Below are positions 20,700 to 31,520 of a DNA stretch of 38,921 nucleotides, one piece after another. Origin of the DNA: Mnemiopsis leidyi (Eukaryota; Ctenophora; Tentaculata; Lobata; Bolinopsidae). Both the position numbers and the translations under genes were made by a program. Where the stretch lies: contig JH156825.1 in the NCBI GenBank assembly GCA_000226015.1, forward strand, positions 62,575 through 101,495, given 5' to 3'. Position 1 is the first letter of the stretch. Each line of letters starts with the position of its first letter. The notes beneath the pieces were generated by a model. It did not search any database. It had not been told where the DNA came from and saw nothing but the letters and a program-made list of their open reading frames with translations.

Positions 20700-22379
20700 A
20701 GGGGTTTGGGGGTACTACAAGGATATAACTGGGGCATAACTGGGGTGCTATAAGGGTCCAACTGTGGTACCAAGTTGGGGTACCACCGTGGTACCACTGG
20801 GCTGAGGGCTCATACTTTGGTACTACCGGTATATTACTGGGGTACTACAGCCGGGTTATCTCAGGGATACTACTTGAGTACTTCTGGAGAACCACCGGGT
20901 TACTACCTTGGTACTATTGTAGTTTATAGGATGGTTTATAGGGTGTTAAAGGGTACTATTGGAATAATACTGGGGTACCACTGGGGTACTACATGGGAGC
21001 CACAACTTGGTACTACTAGGATACTACTAGATTACTACTGGGATACTACTCCGATATTACTGGGGTGCTAATAGAGTACTACACGAGTACTACTGGGGCA
21101 CCGTTGGGGTACTTCTGCACTGGGATACAGCTATGATAATGGGATACTACTGGGGTACTACAACTGGTTTACTACTGGAATACTACAAGGGTTCAACTGA
21201 GGTACTGCTGGGCCTAAACTACATGGGCACTACTGGGAAACTACTAGGATACTAATGGGGTACCAGTAACCACTGGGTTATTACTGGGGTACTACTGTTG
21301 TTTATAGGGGTACTATTGGGATAATACTAGGATACTACCGGGATATGACTGGTGTACTTCTGGGGTACTACAGGAGTCCTAGAGGGGAACCTTGGGGTAC
21401 CACTGGGGTACTTTAAAACAACTACCGAGATCCTACAGGAGTTCCACCTGGGTACCATTGGAGGACTTTTAGGGTTCCACAGCTAGGTGACTACTGGGGT
21501 AATTCAGTGGTACAACTAGGACATTACTGGAGTACTTAAGGAGTACTACAAGGGTACATATATAGGAGTAAAATAGGAATACTACCTGGGTACTACAGAA
21601 TTTCTACTCACCAATTGGGTCACTTTCCTGGGTTCTACAGGAGTACTAAATAGGCATTCTACTATGGTACTGTTGTGATACTACTGTGGTATTATAACTG
21701 GGTAACTTTTGGGATACTGGGGTACTACAGTGGTACTACTGGGATAATACTGGGTCACTACTGAGGTACTACAGTAATACTAATGGGATACTACTGGGTC
21801 ACTACTGGGGTACTACAGTGGTACAACTGGGATACTACTGGGGTACTACAGTGGTAATACAGTGATACTACTGGGATACTACTGGGTCACTACTGGGTTA
21901 CTACAGTGATACTACTGGGGTTCTACAGTGATACTACTGGGATACTACTGGGTTACTACTGGGATACTAATGGGATACTACTGGGTCACTACTGGGGTAC
22001 TACAGTGGTACTACTGGGTCACTACTGGGGTACTACAGTTGTACTACTGGGATACTACTGTGTCACTACTGGGGTACTACGAGTGGATACTACTGAGATA
22101 CTACTGGGTCACTACTGGAGTACTACGAGNNNNNNNNNNGGGTACTACAGTGGTACTACTGGGATACTACTGGGTCACTACTGGGGTACTACAGTAATAC
22201 TAATGGGATACTACTGGGTCACTACTGGGGTACTACAGTGGTACTACTGGGATACTACTGAGGTACTACAGTGGTACTACAGTGATACTACTGGGATACT
22301 ACTGGGTCACTACTGGAGTACTACATTGATACTAGTGGGATACTACTGGGGTACTACAGTGGTAATACAGTGACACTAC
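20700..22379 (+). repeat. ~11-bp G-rich minisatellite, block 1
   Basis: Degenerate tandem copies of an ~11-bp unit such as ATACTACTGGG, TCACTACTGGG and GTACTACAGTG, all on the same strand. The left half is diverged and the right half (21700-22379) is much more uniform, with higher-order periods. Long open frames (Gly-Tyr-Tyr-Trp and Thr-Thr rich) are by-products of the repeat. It probably lies in an intron or 3' of the second channel gene. Confidence 0.92.
22130..22139. other. assembly gap (10 N)
   Basis: Ten N in the most uniform part of the minisatellite. A round number of N usually marks a contig join of unknown length, so sequence may be missing or mis-joined here. Confidence 0.95.
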
Positions 22380-23710
22380 TTAAACTCCAGTCGGGAGGCG
22401 AAGGTGATGAATGGCCAAATTTCTTATTATACAACCTACCAGGACTCCGAACTTCTACAAGGCTAAGGATTAGGGATTAGGTATAAAGTGATCAACATGC
22501 TAGCATAAAACAACTCGACCCAACCGCAACAGCCCTGACAAACTGACTAAAAAATAGCGACCTATCTGATATCGAATCATTTTCACTGCCAAAGCGTATT
22601 AGAATTAGCGATACTGATAACGCGACATTTTTACCACTATCAGCATCAGTTTGCATTTCACCCAGCCTGCAGGCATTATTTCTAGAAAATACCTGTACAC
22701 TGTTGAGGCTTACTGTTACCAAACTTGTAATTTAAGTTTTCTACATAGAATAAGAGCCGATGGCTCTAAAGTAAAACAGTTAAAGTAGAATGTATATTTA
22801 GATCTATTAATCTACATTTTGTGTGCCCTGCGGGGATTCTGAATTTTCACAATAGTTTGTACTACTATATTTTGATTATATATATTATATTTGAAGTAAA
22901 CATTAACCGGGGGTACCGGTTCTCAAACAAAACAAACACCTTATTTTTTTCAACAATTGATGTTTTGACTGACCTTTTAACCTCAAATATTGTACATAGA
23001 TATGTTTAACTACTAATTAATAATTGTAGCACTCATATTTTACTACAGTTGTTAAGTAGTTATTATAAATAAATTATAGATTTCATCGATGCCCGGTTGG
23101 GCACAAGTTGAATAGTTGATAGACTGCTTATATAGTTTAAACTTTGATGTTTGTTTTGAGTTGTTTGTTCTAGAAATGACACAGTTTTTTACAAGGACCA
23201 CTCACCACATTTAAATTTAAGTTAGTACATTTACACACAAGTATTACTTATAGTACAATTATTGACAACAGTTTTTACTGGATTTTGTTTCTATTAAAAG
23301 AGATATATGAATTTCTCTTCAGTTTTAGGTGTGACTAGATCAAGTTTAACTTAATGTTGAATGATTGCTTCGTGTATCGTGTTAATGCAATCTCGTCGGA
23401 TTTGTTGGGGCATATGTTTTATCGGTAATTATATAATTGTATAATTCTATGGCTGGGGCATTTTGCACAATTAATATGATTACTATACCTATATTATATT
23501 ATTTGATTGTTGTTATTTGCTGGTTGTTCTTTTGTTTATATGATTACTATATCCTTTGTTTGGCCTTAGATAGGGTGCCCCGATAAAAGAACTGGATTCT
23601 TCCAGGTGGCGTCCTGTGGCACATTTACCAATTGCTTCACTTTATATATTTTAAATTATTAACTTATTACCATTATACTGTATTGTGTCACAAATTAAAA
23701 AAAGAAGAGA
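22380..23710. other. non-repetitive spacer between minisatellite blocks
   Basis: About 1.3 kb of AT-rich DNA with no exon, RNA gene or inverted terminal repeat that I can see. It interrupts two blocks of the same minisatellite, so it could be an insertion or a joining artefact. Confidence 0.5.
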
Positions 23711-25415
23711 ACTACTGGGATACTTGGGGTACTACAGTGATACTACTGGGATACTACTGGGTTACTACTGGGATACTAATGGGATACTACTGGGTCACTA
23801 CTGGGTCACTACTGGGGTACTACAGTGGTACTAATGGGTCACTACTGGGGTACTACAGTTGTACTACTGGGATACTACTGTGTCACTACTGGGGTACTAC
23901 AGTGATACTACTGAGATACTACTGGGTCACTACTGGAGTACTACAGTGATACTGATGGGATTCTACTATACTGGATGATGTTGGTGGTCAGAAGAGAAAC
24001 GCACAGATAACTACTACTGGTTCACTACTGGGGTACTACAGTGGTACTACTGGGATACTACTGGGTCACTACTGGGGACTGGGGTACTACAGTGGTACTA
24101 CTGGGATACTAATGGGATACTACTGGGGCACCATTGGGTTACTAATGGGTTATTACAGTGGTACTACTGGGATACTACTGGGGTACCACTGGATATTGCT
24201 GGAGTTCCAAAGGAGTGATACAAGGGTGCTACAGGAGAAACATAGGAATACTTCTGGGGTACCACTAGACTCCTAATTGGTACTACAGGAGTACTACTTG
24301 GGTACCATTGTTTCACTTCTGGGGTTCTACAGAGTACCAAGTAGGGGTACTAAAATGGTACTGCTTGGATGCTACCCGGGTACTACAGCTGGATTACTAC
24401 TGATGTACTACTGGCTTACTGGGGTACTAAAGATTTGTACTGTGGTACTACTATGGTATCGTTGCATCGGGATAATCCTAGGGTACTATTGGACCTTGGG
24501 TACTACATGTGCATTGATTGGGCACTGCTGGGTACTACTGGTTCACAACTGTGGCACTACCGTGGTTGTGATAGGTTCCATTGGGATAATACTGGAGAAC
24601 CTTTGGGTAACACTTTGGCACTACTGCGATACATCTGGGGTACTACAGGGATACTACAAGGATATTACTGGGGTGCCACTGCGTTATTATTAGAATTCAC
24701 TAGGAGTACTACAGGGATACCACTGTAGTACTACTTGTGCACTTCAGGAGTACTTGTGGGGTACCATTGGGTACTTTTGCACTACTTAGTTGGGGTACTG
24801 CCGGGATACTACTGGGATACTACTGGGGTACTGCAAAACTACTAGTGAGGTACTGCAGTTTTACTAAGTTGGGGCACTAATAAGGTAGTTCTGGGATACT
24901 TCTCAGTGCTGGAGCACTACAGCTTTGTTACTACTGTGATACTACTGGATAATTTTTGGGATACTTCTGGGGTACTACTGTGGTACTACTGGGGTCGTAG
25001 CAGTTTAACTAAGGTACTGCTGGGGTATCTCTAGTGAACTACATGAATACAACTTGGGTACTTCTTTGGTATTGCTGGGATACTTCTAGGGTACTACAGG
25101 AATGCTACTGGGTTACTACTGGGGTACTGCAGGGACACTAAAGGGGTGTTGTTGGGGGTACAATTGCAGCACCACTGGGGTACAACTGTGGTACTACTGG
25201 GATACTACGTGGGTAGTATAGGAGTGCTACTGGAGAGCTACTAAGTACTGGGGTACAACAGGGAGAGAAAAGGGGTTAAATTGGGACACTACCTGGGTAC
25301 TACAGTGGTATAGGTACTACTGTGGTACTACTGGGTTACTACTGGTGTTCTACAGTGGTTTATAGGGGTACTATTCGGATATTACTGTGGTACCTCTGGA
25401 GTACAACTGACAGCA
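23711..25415 (+). repeat. ~11-bp G-rich minisatellite, block 2
   Basis: Same unit and strand as block 1. The stretch 23735-23950 repeats 21938-22130 almost exactly, including rare variants (ACAGTTGTACTACTGGG, TACTACTGTGTCACTACT). A short unrelated insert sits near 23960-24005. The right part is as diverged as the left part of block 1. Confidence 0.9.
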
Positions 25416-25820
25416 GGACTAGACCCTGTATGATCTTTTGCATTAAAACATTGAGAAAGAACTTAACTCACTGTTTCATCTCTAAAACTTTGCCTGACTC
25501 TGTTCCTTACCAGTTGCCACTAGGACATAGATTATCATTTCAAGACAGTAATGAACGACCATGATCCCTTTCTTATAGTAGTTAATCTCTCTAACATGTG
25601 TTTCTACTTATTTGACATTGTTGAATGCAAAAATATGGTCTACATTTACTGACTGATACATAATTAAGTCTATTCGATGTAAACTAGTTCTAAAATGATC
25701 TCTTTTAAAGCTTTCTCATGGTGAAATTGATGATATAACAGTATTTCGGCCAGTTTTGATCATATCTCCCATAACTATAACCCAATATACTGCCTAAAGT
25801 TGGATAAAGTCATAAAATTT

Positions 25821-25918
25821 TAGGGCCCAAAAAGTCCCATTTTTACCTTCGGGGACCCCTCAAGGGCCCTTAAAAAATGGGCTTTTTTGGGCTTTTTAGG
25901 GACGTGGCCCCCCCCCCT
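25821..25918 (-). mobile_element. foldback element, right copy of an inverted pair
   Basis: Reverse complement of the 20335-20435 element, ending in GGGACGTGGCC and a run of C. It contains the same AAAAATGGGCTTTTTTGGGC core. It brackets the minisatellite island. Confidence 0.7.
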
Positions 25919-26125
25919 AACTATAGTACTGTATAAATAACTATAGTAATTACTATAGCAATAACTATAAACTATAGTTCTGTATAAATTACTATAGTAA
26001 TAACTATGGTATTCACTGTAAAAATAGCTATAGTAATAACTAAAATCACTGTATAAATTAAACTTTAGTTTCTGTATGAGTGTATGAACTACACTTACTG
26101 TATGAATAACTATAATAAGGTTATA
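25918..26125. repeat. AT-rich tandem repeat (ACTATAGTAATA-like)
   Basis: Irregular copies of AACTATAGTAAT and CTGTATAAATTACTATAG abut the foldback element. The unit is partly self-complementary. Confidence 0.75.
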
Positions 26126-26634
26126 CACAGCAGAATGTATTCCCAATTCTAAAACTCACAATAACACAATAACACTGACACCTCGAATGTAAGGAAAACA
26201 GTGCGGTAATTTCATGAGTTCTGTAGATCACTGACATTACACTTATCTGAGCAAGTTATTCGTAGTTTACATCCACATTGCCCTCAAACACACACTCATT
26301 ATACGTTTCTACCAGTTTGCGGAATAGAGAGTTGATCTACCTTAAAAACTAAACACTTTGTCATTTTATTCGAATGGTATCGAATATTGACGATAAAATG
26401 TTTTGTCGACGATATTTATTAAAAATTTTTCGGCTCTTCTTCTTAGATAATGTGCTTTTGTTCGCACAACGCACTCTTAAATTAGTGTATATAACTTCCT
26501 TTCTTCCACCGATAGTCATTAGTCCTTTAGTCATCATATGCTCTTTTTCCTAACAGCGTTTTTACATAAGTCTTGGTTAAAGTGTGGTCGTAGTTTCATG
26601 TTGTTAAACGGTAACAACACCGGAATAAAGCACA
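26126..26634. other. AT-rich spacer, nothing recognised
   Basis: No coding frame with splice sites and no clear repeat. It resembles the stretch near 28110-28210 (both contain ATTAGTCTTTTAGTCATC-like text and a TTCTTCC block), so both may be old copies of one dispersed repeat. Confidence 0.4.
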
Positions 26635-26635
26635 A

Positions 26636-27020
26636 CAGTACTACTTACTGTAAGTTCTAGTAAGTAGTAGTACTTACATTAGTACTTACAGTAGTACTTA
26701 CTGTAAGTTCTAGTAGGTAGTAGTACTCACAGTAGTACTTACAGTAGTACTCACAGTAGTACTTACAGTAGTACTTGCTGTTAGTTCTAGTAAGTAGTAG
26801 TACTTACAGTAGTACCTACAGTAGTACTTGCTGTTAGTTCTAGTAAGTAGTAGTACTCACAGTAGGCACAACAGTACTACTTACTGTAAGTTCTAGTTAG
26901 TAGTACTTACAGTACTACTTACAGTACTACTTACAGTACTACTTACAGTACTACTTACAGTACTACTTACAGTACTACTTACAGTACTACTTACTGTAAG
27001 TTCTAGTAGGTACTTACTGT
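26636..27020. repeat. GTACTTACAGTA minisatellite with higher-order units
   Basis: A 12-bp unit (TACTTACAGTAC and variants with CTCACAG) is arranged in larger blocks that each contain CTGTAAGTTCTAGTAAGTAG. From 26890 to 26990 it is a pure head-to-tail array. The unit is largely palindromic. Confidence 0.9.
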
Positions 27021-27151
27021 ACTTACAGTAGGTCTATAAATGCAGGTTGTAAAGCCTCTCACAGAGAAGTTAACAATAAAGTAGAGTAGACCGTAGTAAA
27101 ACAAATAGTAGGTTACTACCTACAGTACAATAGATAAGTGAGTTCGCACAG

Positions 27152-27271
27152 TTAATTAGTAAATAGTTAATTAGAAAATAGTTAATTAGTAAATAGTTAA
27201 TTAGTAAATAGTTAATTAGTAAATAGTTAATTAGTGAATAGTTAATTAGTAAATAGTTAATTAGTAAATAG
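27152..27271. repeat. eight copies of a 15-bp unit TTAATTAGTAAATAG
   Basis: Eight uninterrupted copies with only two single-base variants (GAAAATAG and GTGAATAG), implying recent expansion. No ORF of interest. Confidence 0.95.
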
Positions 27272-27707
27272 TAAGCCGTTTATCATGGGATGTATCCTGC
27301 GTACCTTCTCATTTCCTTCTCAGCTCTGTTTAACTGTTTCAACTTTAAAATTCTCACGGAGATTAAGCGAATCTGGAGGAAGCTTAGGGAGGAGGAAATC
27401 CAAAATTGGGTGTTTCCACTTTCTTTAAGTTCTTCCTGAGTCGATATAAGATAAAATGTGCACTGAAATATGGCCTGGGACTAAATCAAAGAAATACTGA
27501 AATGAGATAATTTTGGTTTATTGTCCTGCTACTAAGGTTAGATATAGAAATATGGACGTTCTCCAGTTTATTCCAAATTAGGACAATAAATGCTGCAATT
27601 TGCACGCAACGTTTTGTTTTACAATTGTTATACTGGATGTTCTATTCATACCAGTGAGGGTTAACGTTAAAAACAATCCACTGTGCCGTGTCAAGTGGCA
27701 TCTATCT

Positions 27708-27960
27708 GGGTTGGTGGTGTAATGGTATCTACCCTGACGTTTCATGCAGGAGATCGGGTATTCGATTCCCAGATCCGCCAATCCTTGAGGAGTGCGCTAA
27801 GGGCATTTGCCTGTGCAATCTTCTTCGGTCGACTTAGCCGAATGACTGGGAAACCGTGATTGAGGGTTAGATGAGGAGGGTCTCCGTTAAAAGTTATGGA
27901 ATCTTCCAGGAGCCCCTTCAGTATAACTGTAAAAGCCTGGGTACAGGTGTAACAAATAAA
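27708..27960 (+). mobile_element. candidate tRNA-derived SINE
   Basis: The head (27711-27780) resembles a glycine-type tRNA: GGTTGGTGGTGTAATGGTAT like an A box, then GGGTATTCGATTCCC like a B box, and an ATCCGCCA end. The T arm carries two extra bases and the anticodon stem is bulged, so it is not a sound tRNA. An unrelated ~170-bp body follows, ending in an A-rich AACAAATAAAAC tail. That structure is typical of a polymerase III-driven SINE. It could also be a lone tRNA pseudogene. Confidence 0.5.
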
Positions 27961-28867
27961 ACTGGTATAGACTATTGGTGGTGCAATTGTTTGACAGTAT
28001 GTATTTACGTATGTATATGAGAGCACCTCGAGCGATTATAGCGTTATTTGTTCTATAAGTACTTGTACCTAGCGGCTACTCTAGCCTCGTAGTTCAAGTT
28101 ATATTAATACCTAGCCTTTAATCGCACAACACGCTGTTTCATTGTATTCTTTTCTTCCATTCACAATCATTAGTCTTTTAGTCATCACTGCTTTCTGTTT
28201 TTGATAATATTAACCACCGCATTGGTTAAGGTTTTATGGTGTCATGTAGACAAATGTCCGAACATTGGGCTGCAACAAGACTACATAAGATGTATGTATA
28301 ACACAGGTTGTATGTGCGAGTGTAATATTAGAGCTAAGATCTGCCTGCCTCACTGAGAAGTTACCAAGAAGATAAATAACTAAACAACATGGAATAGTTA
28401 CATATGTATTGTGTCCCTGTCATCTGTGCAGGAATGTGTTGTGTTGTGTCCCTGCTTACTGTCATCTGTTCAGGAATGTGGCGATGTTAAGGCGATGTTA
28501 AGTCTATTTAGAATAAGTATAAGGAGGAAGTGTGGCTAGTGGGGTATTCCCATTATTTCCAGCCTTTTTAAAATGTAATATGTAGCACTGCAGTACACTG
28601 AAATATAACCTAAGACTAATTCAAAGAAACCAACATCAAAATTATTAACTTGATCAATGACATCGTCCAGCATCCACAAGAATATCATTTAATCCTGCTG
28701 TTTACGTACTCGAGTTTATCCTATGTAAGAAAAGTAAAGCTCCCATTAATATGATTCACTATTATATTCAATTATATGTTCAATAATTCATTGAATATTT
28801 TATTTAACAATTCAATATTTTAATCAATATTTCATTCAACAATTCAATATTTCATTCAACAATTGCA
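27961..28867. other. intergenic, nothing recognised
   Basis: AT-rich DNA with a partial duplication near 28405-28480 (GTGTCCCTG..TCATCTGT(G/T)CAGGAATGTG twice) and a short ATTCAATATTTCATTCAACA repeat near 28800-28865. No gene seen. Confidence 0.45.
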
Positions 28868-28996
28868 GAATTCTTCGGGAGAAGTCGGAAATTTCCCTCA
28901 GTATTAGACAGGGATTGACCTATGAAAAAAGGCAGATACGACCAATAATATTAGAGAAACGCAGTCACGTGACAGAAAAGTTTTCCGACTCCTCCT
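28868..28996. mobile_element. MITE copy with GAATTCTT..GGAGTCGG ends
   Basis: The left arm GAATTCTTCGGGAGAAGTCGG partly pairs with the right arm CCGACTCCTCC. The interior CAGATACGACCAAT and GTCACGTGA match, on the opposite strand, the element at 36302-36420. Small size, inverted ends and a second copy support a non-autonomous transposon. Confidence 0.5.
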
Positions 28997-30248
28997 TACT
29001 TACGATTAAGTACATGAAAAACCTGCATATTTTAAACAGAATGTTGTCCCTTCCCGCACTGTACATAGTACACATGATTCTCTGTTTCCCCGTACACACA
29101 ATAGATAAAGCACACATAAGATCTGTGTATGTGAGAGAGGTACGTGGTCGAGTTAATTACTGAACTGTCATGTTTACACAATATAGTACAAGCAGTATGC
29201 TCCTACACATACTCACATAGTATGCTCTATCCTACATACTTTTACACATACTCATAGTCTCATATAGTATACCTCCGATTAAAAATTATATCGTATACCG
29301 TGTACAATGTACATACCTCCCTAGCCTATGTATCTCTTCTTTAAGAGTTTACAGTAGTGTACAATATCTGGGTACTACATTTTTCTACTGCCTCCCCACT
29401 TTCCACGGTTGTACATTGTACACTTTCAACTAATGTACTGTTGACAGAAAGTGATGTTATCTCCACATATCTTCATGCTGACAGATAATGTACTCTAGTT
29501 ACACGGAAAGTTATGTGTCGAGTACAGCCGCACCGTTACATTAGGGATGTGTAAAAGTCAGTTAAATCGAACTGTTGACATTGTACACACAATATGTTTT
29601 GTGTAATATACATTGACAATGTATACTATATTACTTCATATTATTCTCAATATCACCTTGTCGTATTGAAATATGTCATATGTGACAAACACGTGCCATT
29701 ATATCAGCCCACCTTATACGGTCTGTTGGTCTACACAAAAAATGTACATATATGCGGTCTGTACAAATGTATTTTGACGGATTAACTAAGTAAGAATTCT
29801 ACCTGCTGCTGAAAGTTCACGTAGTTTAATGTATATATGAATGTATTCATAAATGATAAATCTGACATGTAAATATGTTCGTATAATACATCCTCTTGAT
29901 CCAATGATAATAACGTAACTTATATATATTTTCACATCTAATGACTAAATGAAGATTTCTTGCAAAACAGTAACGATATCGATATATTATGTAATATGCA
30001 TACAGTTATACACGGTTGAAGTGTTTTAACATTTGAATGTCTATTATGATGTACGTTCCTCTCTCTGCTTGATCATCTACACGCTGCAGAATTGTGTAGA
30101 CGTTAATCATGTACATTTCTTGTAGATGTACACTGTAGATGTACATTGCACAGTGCAAAATATTGTATTGCAATGTATTGTGCTTCCTTAAGTCCAATTA
30201 TTGCGTGTGTAAATACCACTCTGTTACCAACATAATGCTTGTTGAATG
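28997..30248. other. intergenic, AT-rich, many short GTACA/TGTAC words
   Basis: No convincing gene. The frame ending at a GAG|GTACGT donor near 29140 overlaps the MITE on its left and is probably not an exon. Sequence rich in GTACAT and TGTACA continues to about 30200. Confidence 0.4.
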
Positions 30249-30345
30249 TTGGTGTGTATGTGTGTATGTGTGTATGTGTGTATGTGTGTATGTGTGTATG
30301 TGTGTATGTGTGTAGGTGTGTATGTGTGTATGTGTGTATGTTTAT
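30249..30345 (+). repeat. (TGTGTATG)n microsatellite
   Basis: About eleven copies of an 8-bp alternating purine-pyrimidine unit, with one TGTGTAGG variant. Both strands give apparent open frames that are repeat artefacts. Confidence 0.95.
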
Positions 30346-31520
30346 GTATGTTGGTGCAAAAGGCCCGTATTTCCGTATGTTCGTGTCCGTGTGTGATAAT
30401 ATTTACCGTGTGTACATGTATTGTGTACACTGTACAGTGGTGTGTAATTGACTAGAATTACTATAATTAATTAGAACCTCTACTAATTAGAGTCTCTAGT
30501 GCGTGTATTTCTCTCTTTTCAAAAGAAAAAGTGCGTATATTTCTCTCTTCTAAATAGAAAAGTATGTGTACTTTTCCTCCACTTAATGATATCCAGATAT
30601 GACACATACGTCCGGCTCATTAGGCACAGTAATTATACCTCGCCGTAAATATGCATTATACACGTTGCACATGTGTAAGATACATAAATGACCGCTCCAA
30701 GTCTAGTTGTGTATACATGCAGTATGTGTTGAAGATCTACCTAGACACACAGTTACATCACACTTCATGATATTATCTTGCTTCCTGCCAGCTCAGTCAT
30801 GTAGACTCATCGCCTAAGTATTCCCTAAAATACTTTATCTACTCAGAACCACCTATGCCTGGTATGGTGAATTCAATGGATCCCCGTCAAGTAAACAATC
30901 AAGTCCGGGATAGTGTAATACACCCTACACAACTGTATGTAATGAGTGTATTCGAATGTAACAGTTACATAAGTCAGCAAATATGATCTTATTGATGTTA
31001 AAAAGTGTGAAATATAAAACGTAAATTTATTCTTCTGAACATATACAATCTTTCCGATACATCCTTGCTGTTTTAAAGCGGATTTCAGTTTTAATCTGTT
31101 GCGTGGGTTTTTCGGTGAATGTAGTCTCCACTCTTCATTTGTTGGTATTGTTCTGTTTAATTTACAGAAGGTTTCAGAAGATCACCTCATAGTTGCTAGA
31201 AAATTAACAACTGAACGTACTACGCACTAAGAAGTTTTAACAATTTCTCGCGCCATCATGCCTCTCTGCGCGCGCGCACACACGCGCGCGTTTTGCTAAG
31301 CTGACCCGATCAGCTATGTTCCTCCGTCAAGTTACTCCTAACAAGTGACAGCCAGCAACTTATTCATTAGCTAGTTTGGATAGAAAGCTAAGAATTAGCT
31401 GAAATAATTATATAAAATTATTAGCTGCAATCATTAGATACCCAGGTTTCGATCTGCATTGCTGTAGCTAGCAGCTTACGATGCCTCAATCTCTCCAGTG
31501 ATCTAATGACGTCATTTCAG
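30346..31520. other. region before the membrane-protein exons
   Basis: It should contain upstream exons of the gene at 31521-33613 if that gene is complete, but I could not find one with matching phase. A short block near 30848-30891 (TACTCAG to CCGTCAA|GTAAAC) is the only weak candidate. Confidence 0.3.
31267..31290. repeat. CG/CA alternating tract
   Basis: TGCGCGCGCGCACACACGCG and four more bases: 24 bp of alternating purine and pyrimidine, able to adopt Z-DNA. It is CpG-dense in an AT-rich setting. Confidence 0.8.

Noticed and set aside
21906-22373. Long open frame rich in Gly-Tyr-Tyr-Trp/Thr-Thr
   Set aside because: By-product of an 11-bp repeat without stops; two overlapping frames are open and one spans the N gap.
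22492-22722. 76-codon minus-strand frame in the spacer
   Set aside because: No splice signals, composition or neighbours to support coding.
24277-24728. Open frames of 119-138 codons
   Set aside because: Same minisatellite; no splice sites and no non-repeat sequence.
26636-27271. CRISPR array
   Set aside because: Repeats are directly adjacent with no unique spacers, and the genome is eukaryotic.
27711-27782. Functional tRNA gene
   Set aside because: Extra bases in the T arm and a bulged anticodon stem; better explained as a SINE head or pseudogene.
28915-29163. Possible exon ending at GAG|GTACGT
   Set aside because: Its first half is a MITE copy and the frame has no partner exon; more likely chance openness.
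30224-30455. Val-Cys/Met-rich and His-Thr-rich frames on both strands
   Set aside because: Translation of the TGTGTATG microsatellite.
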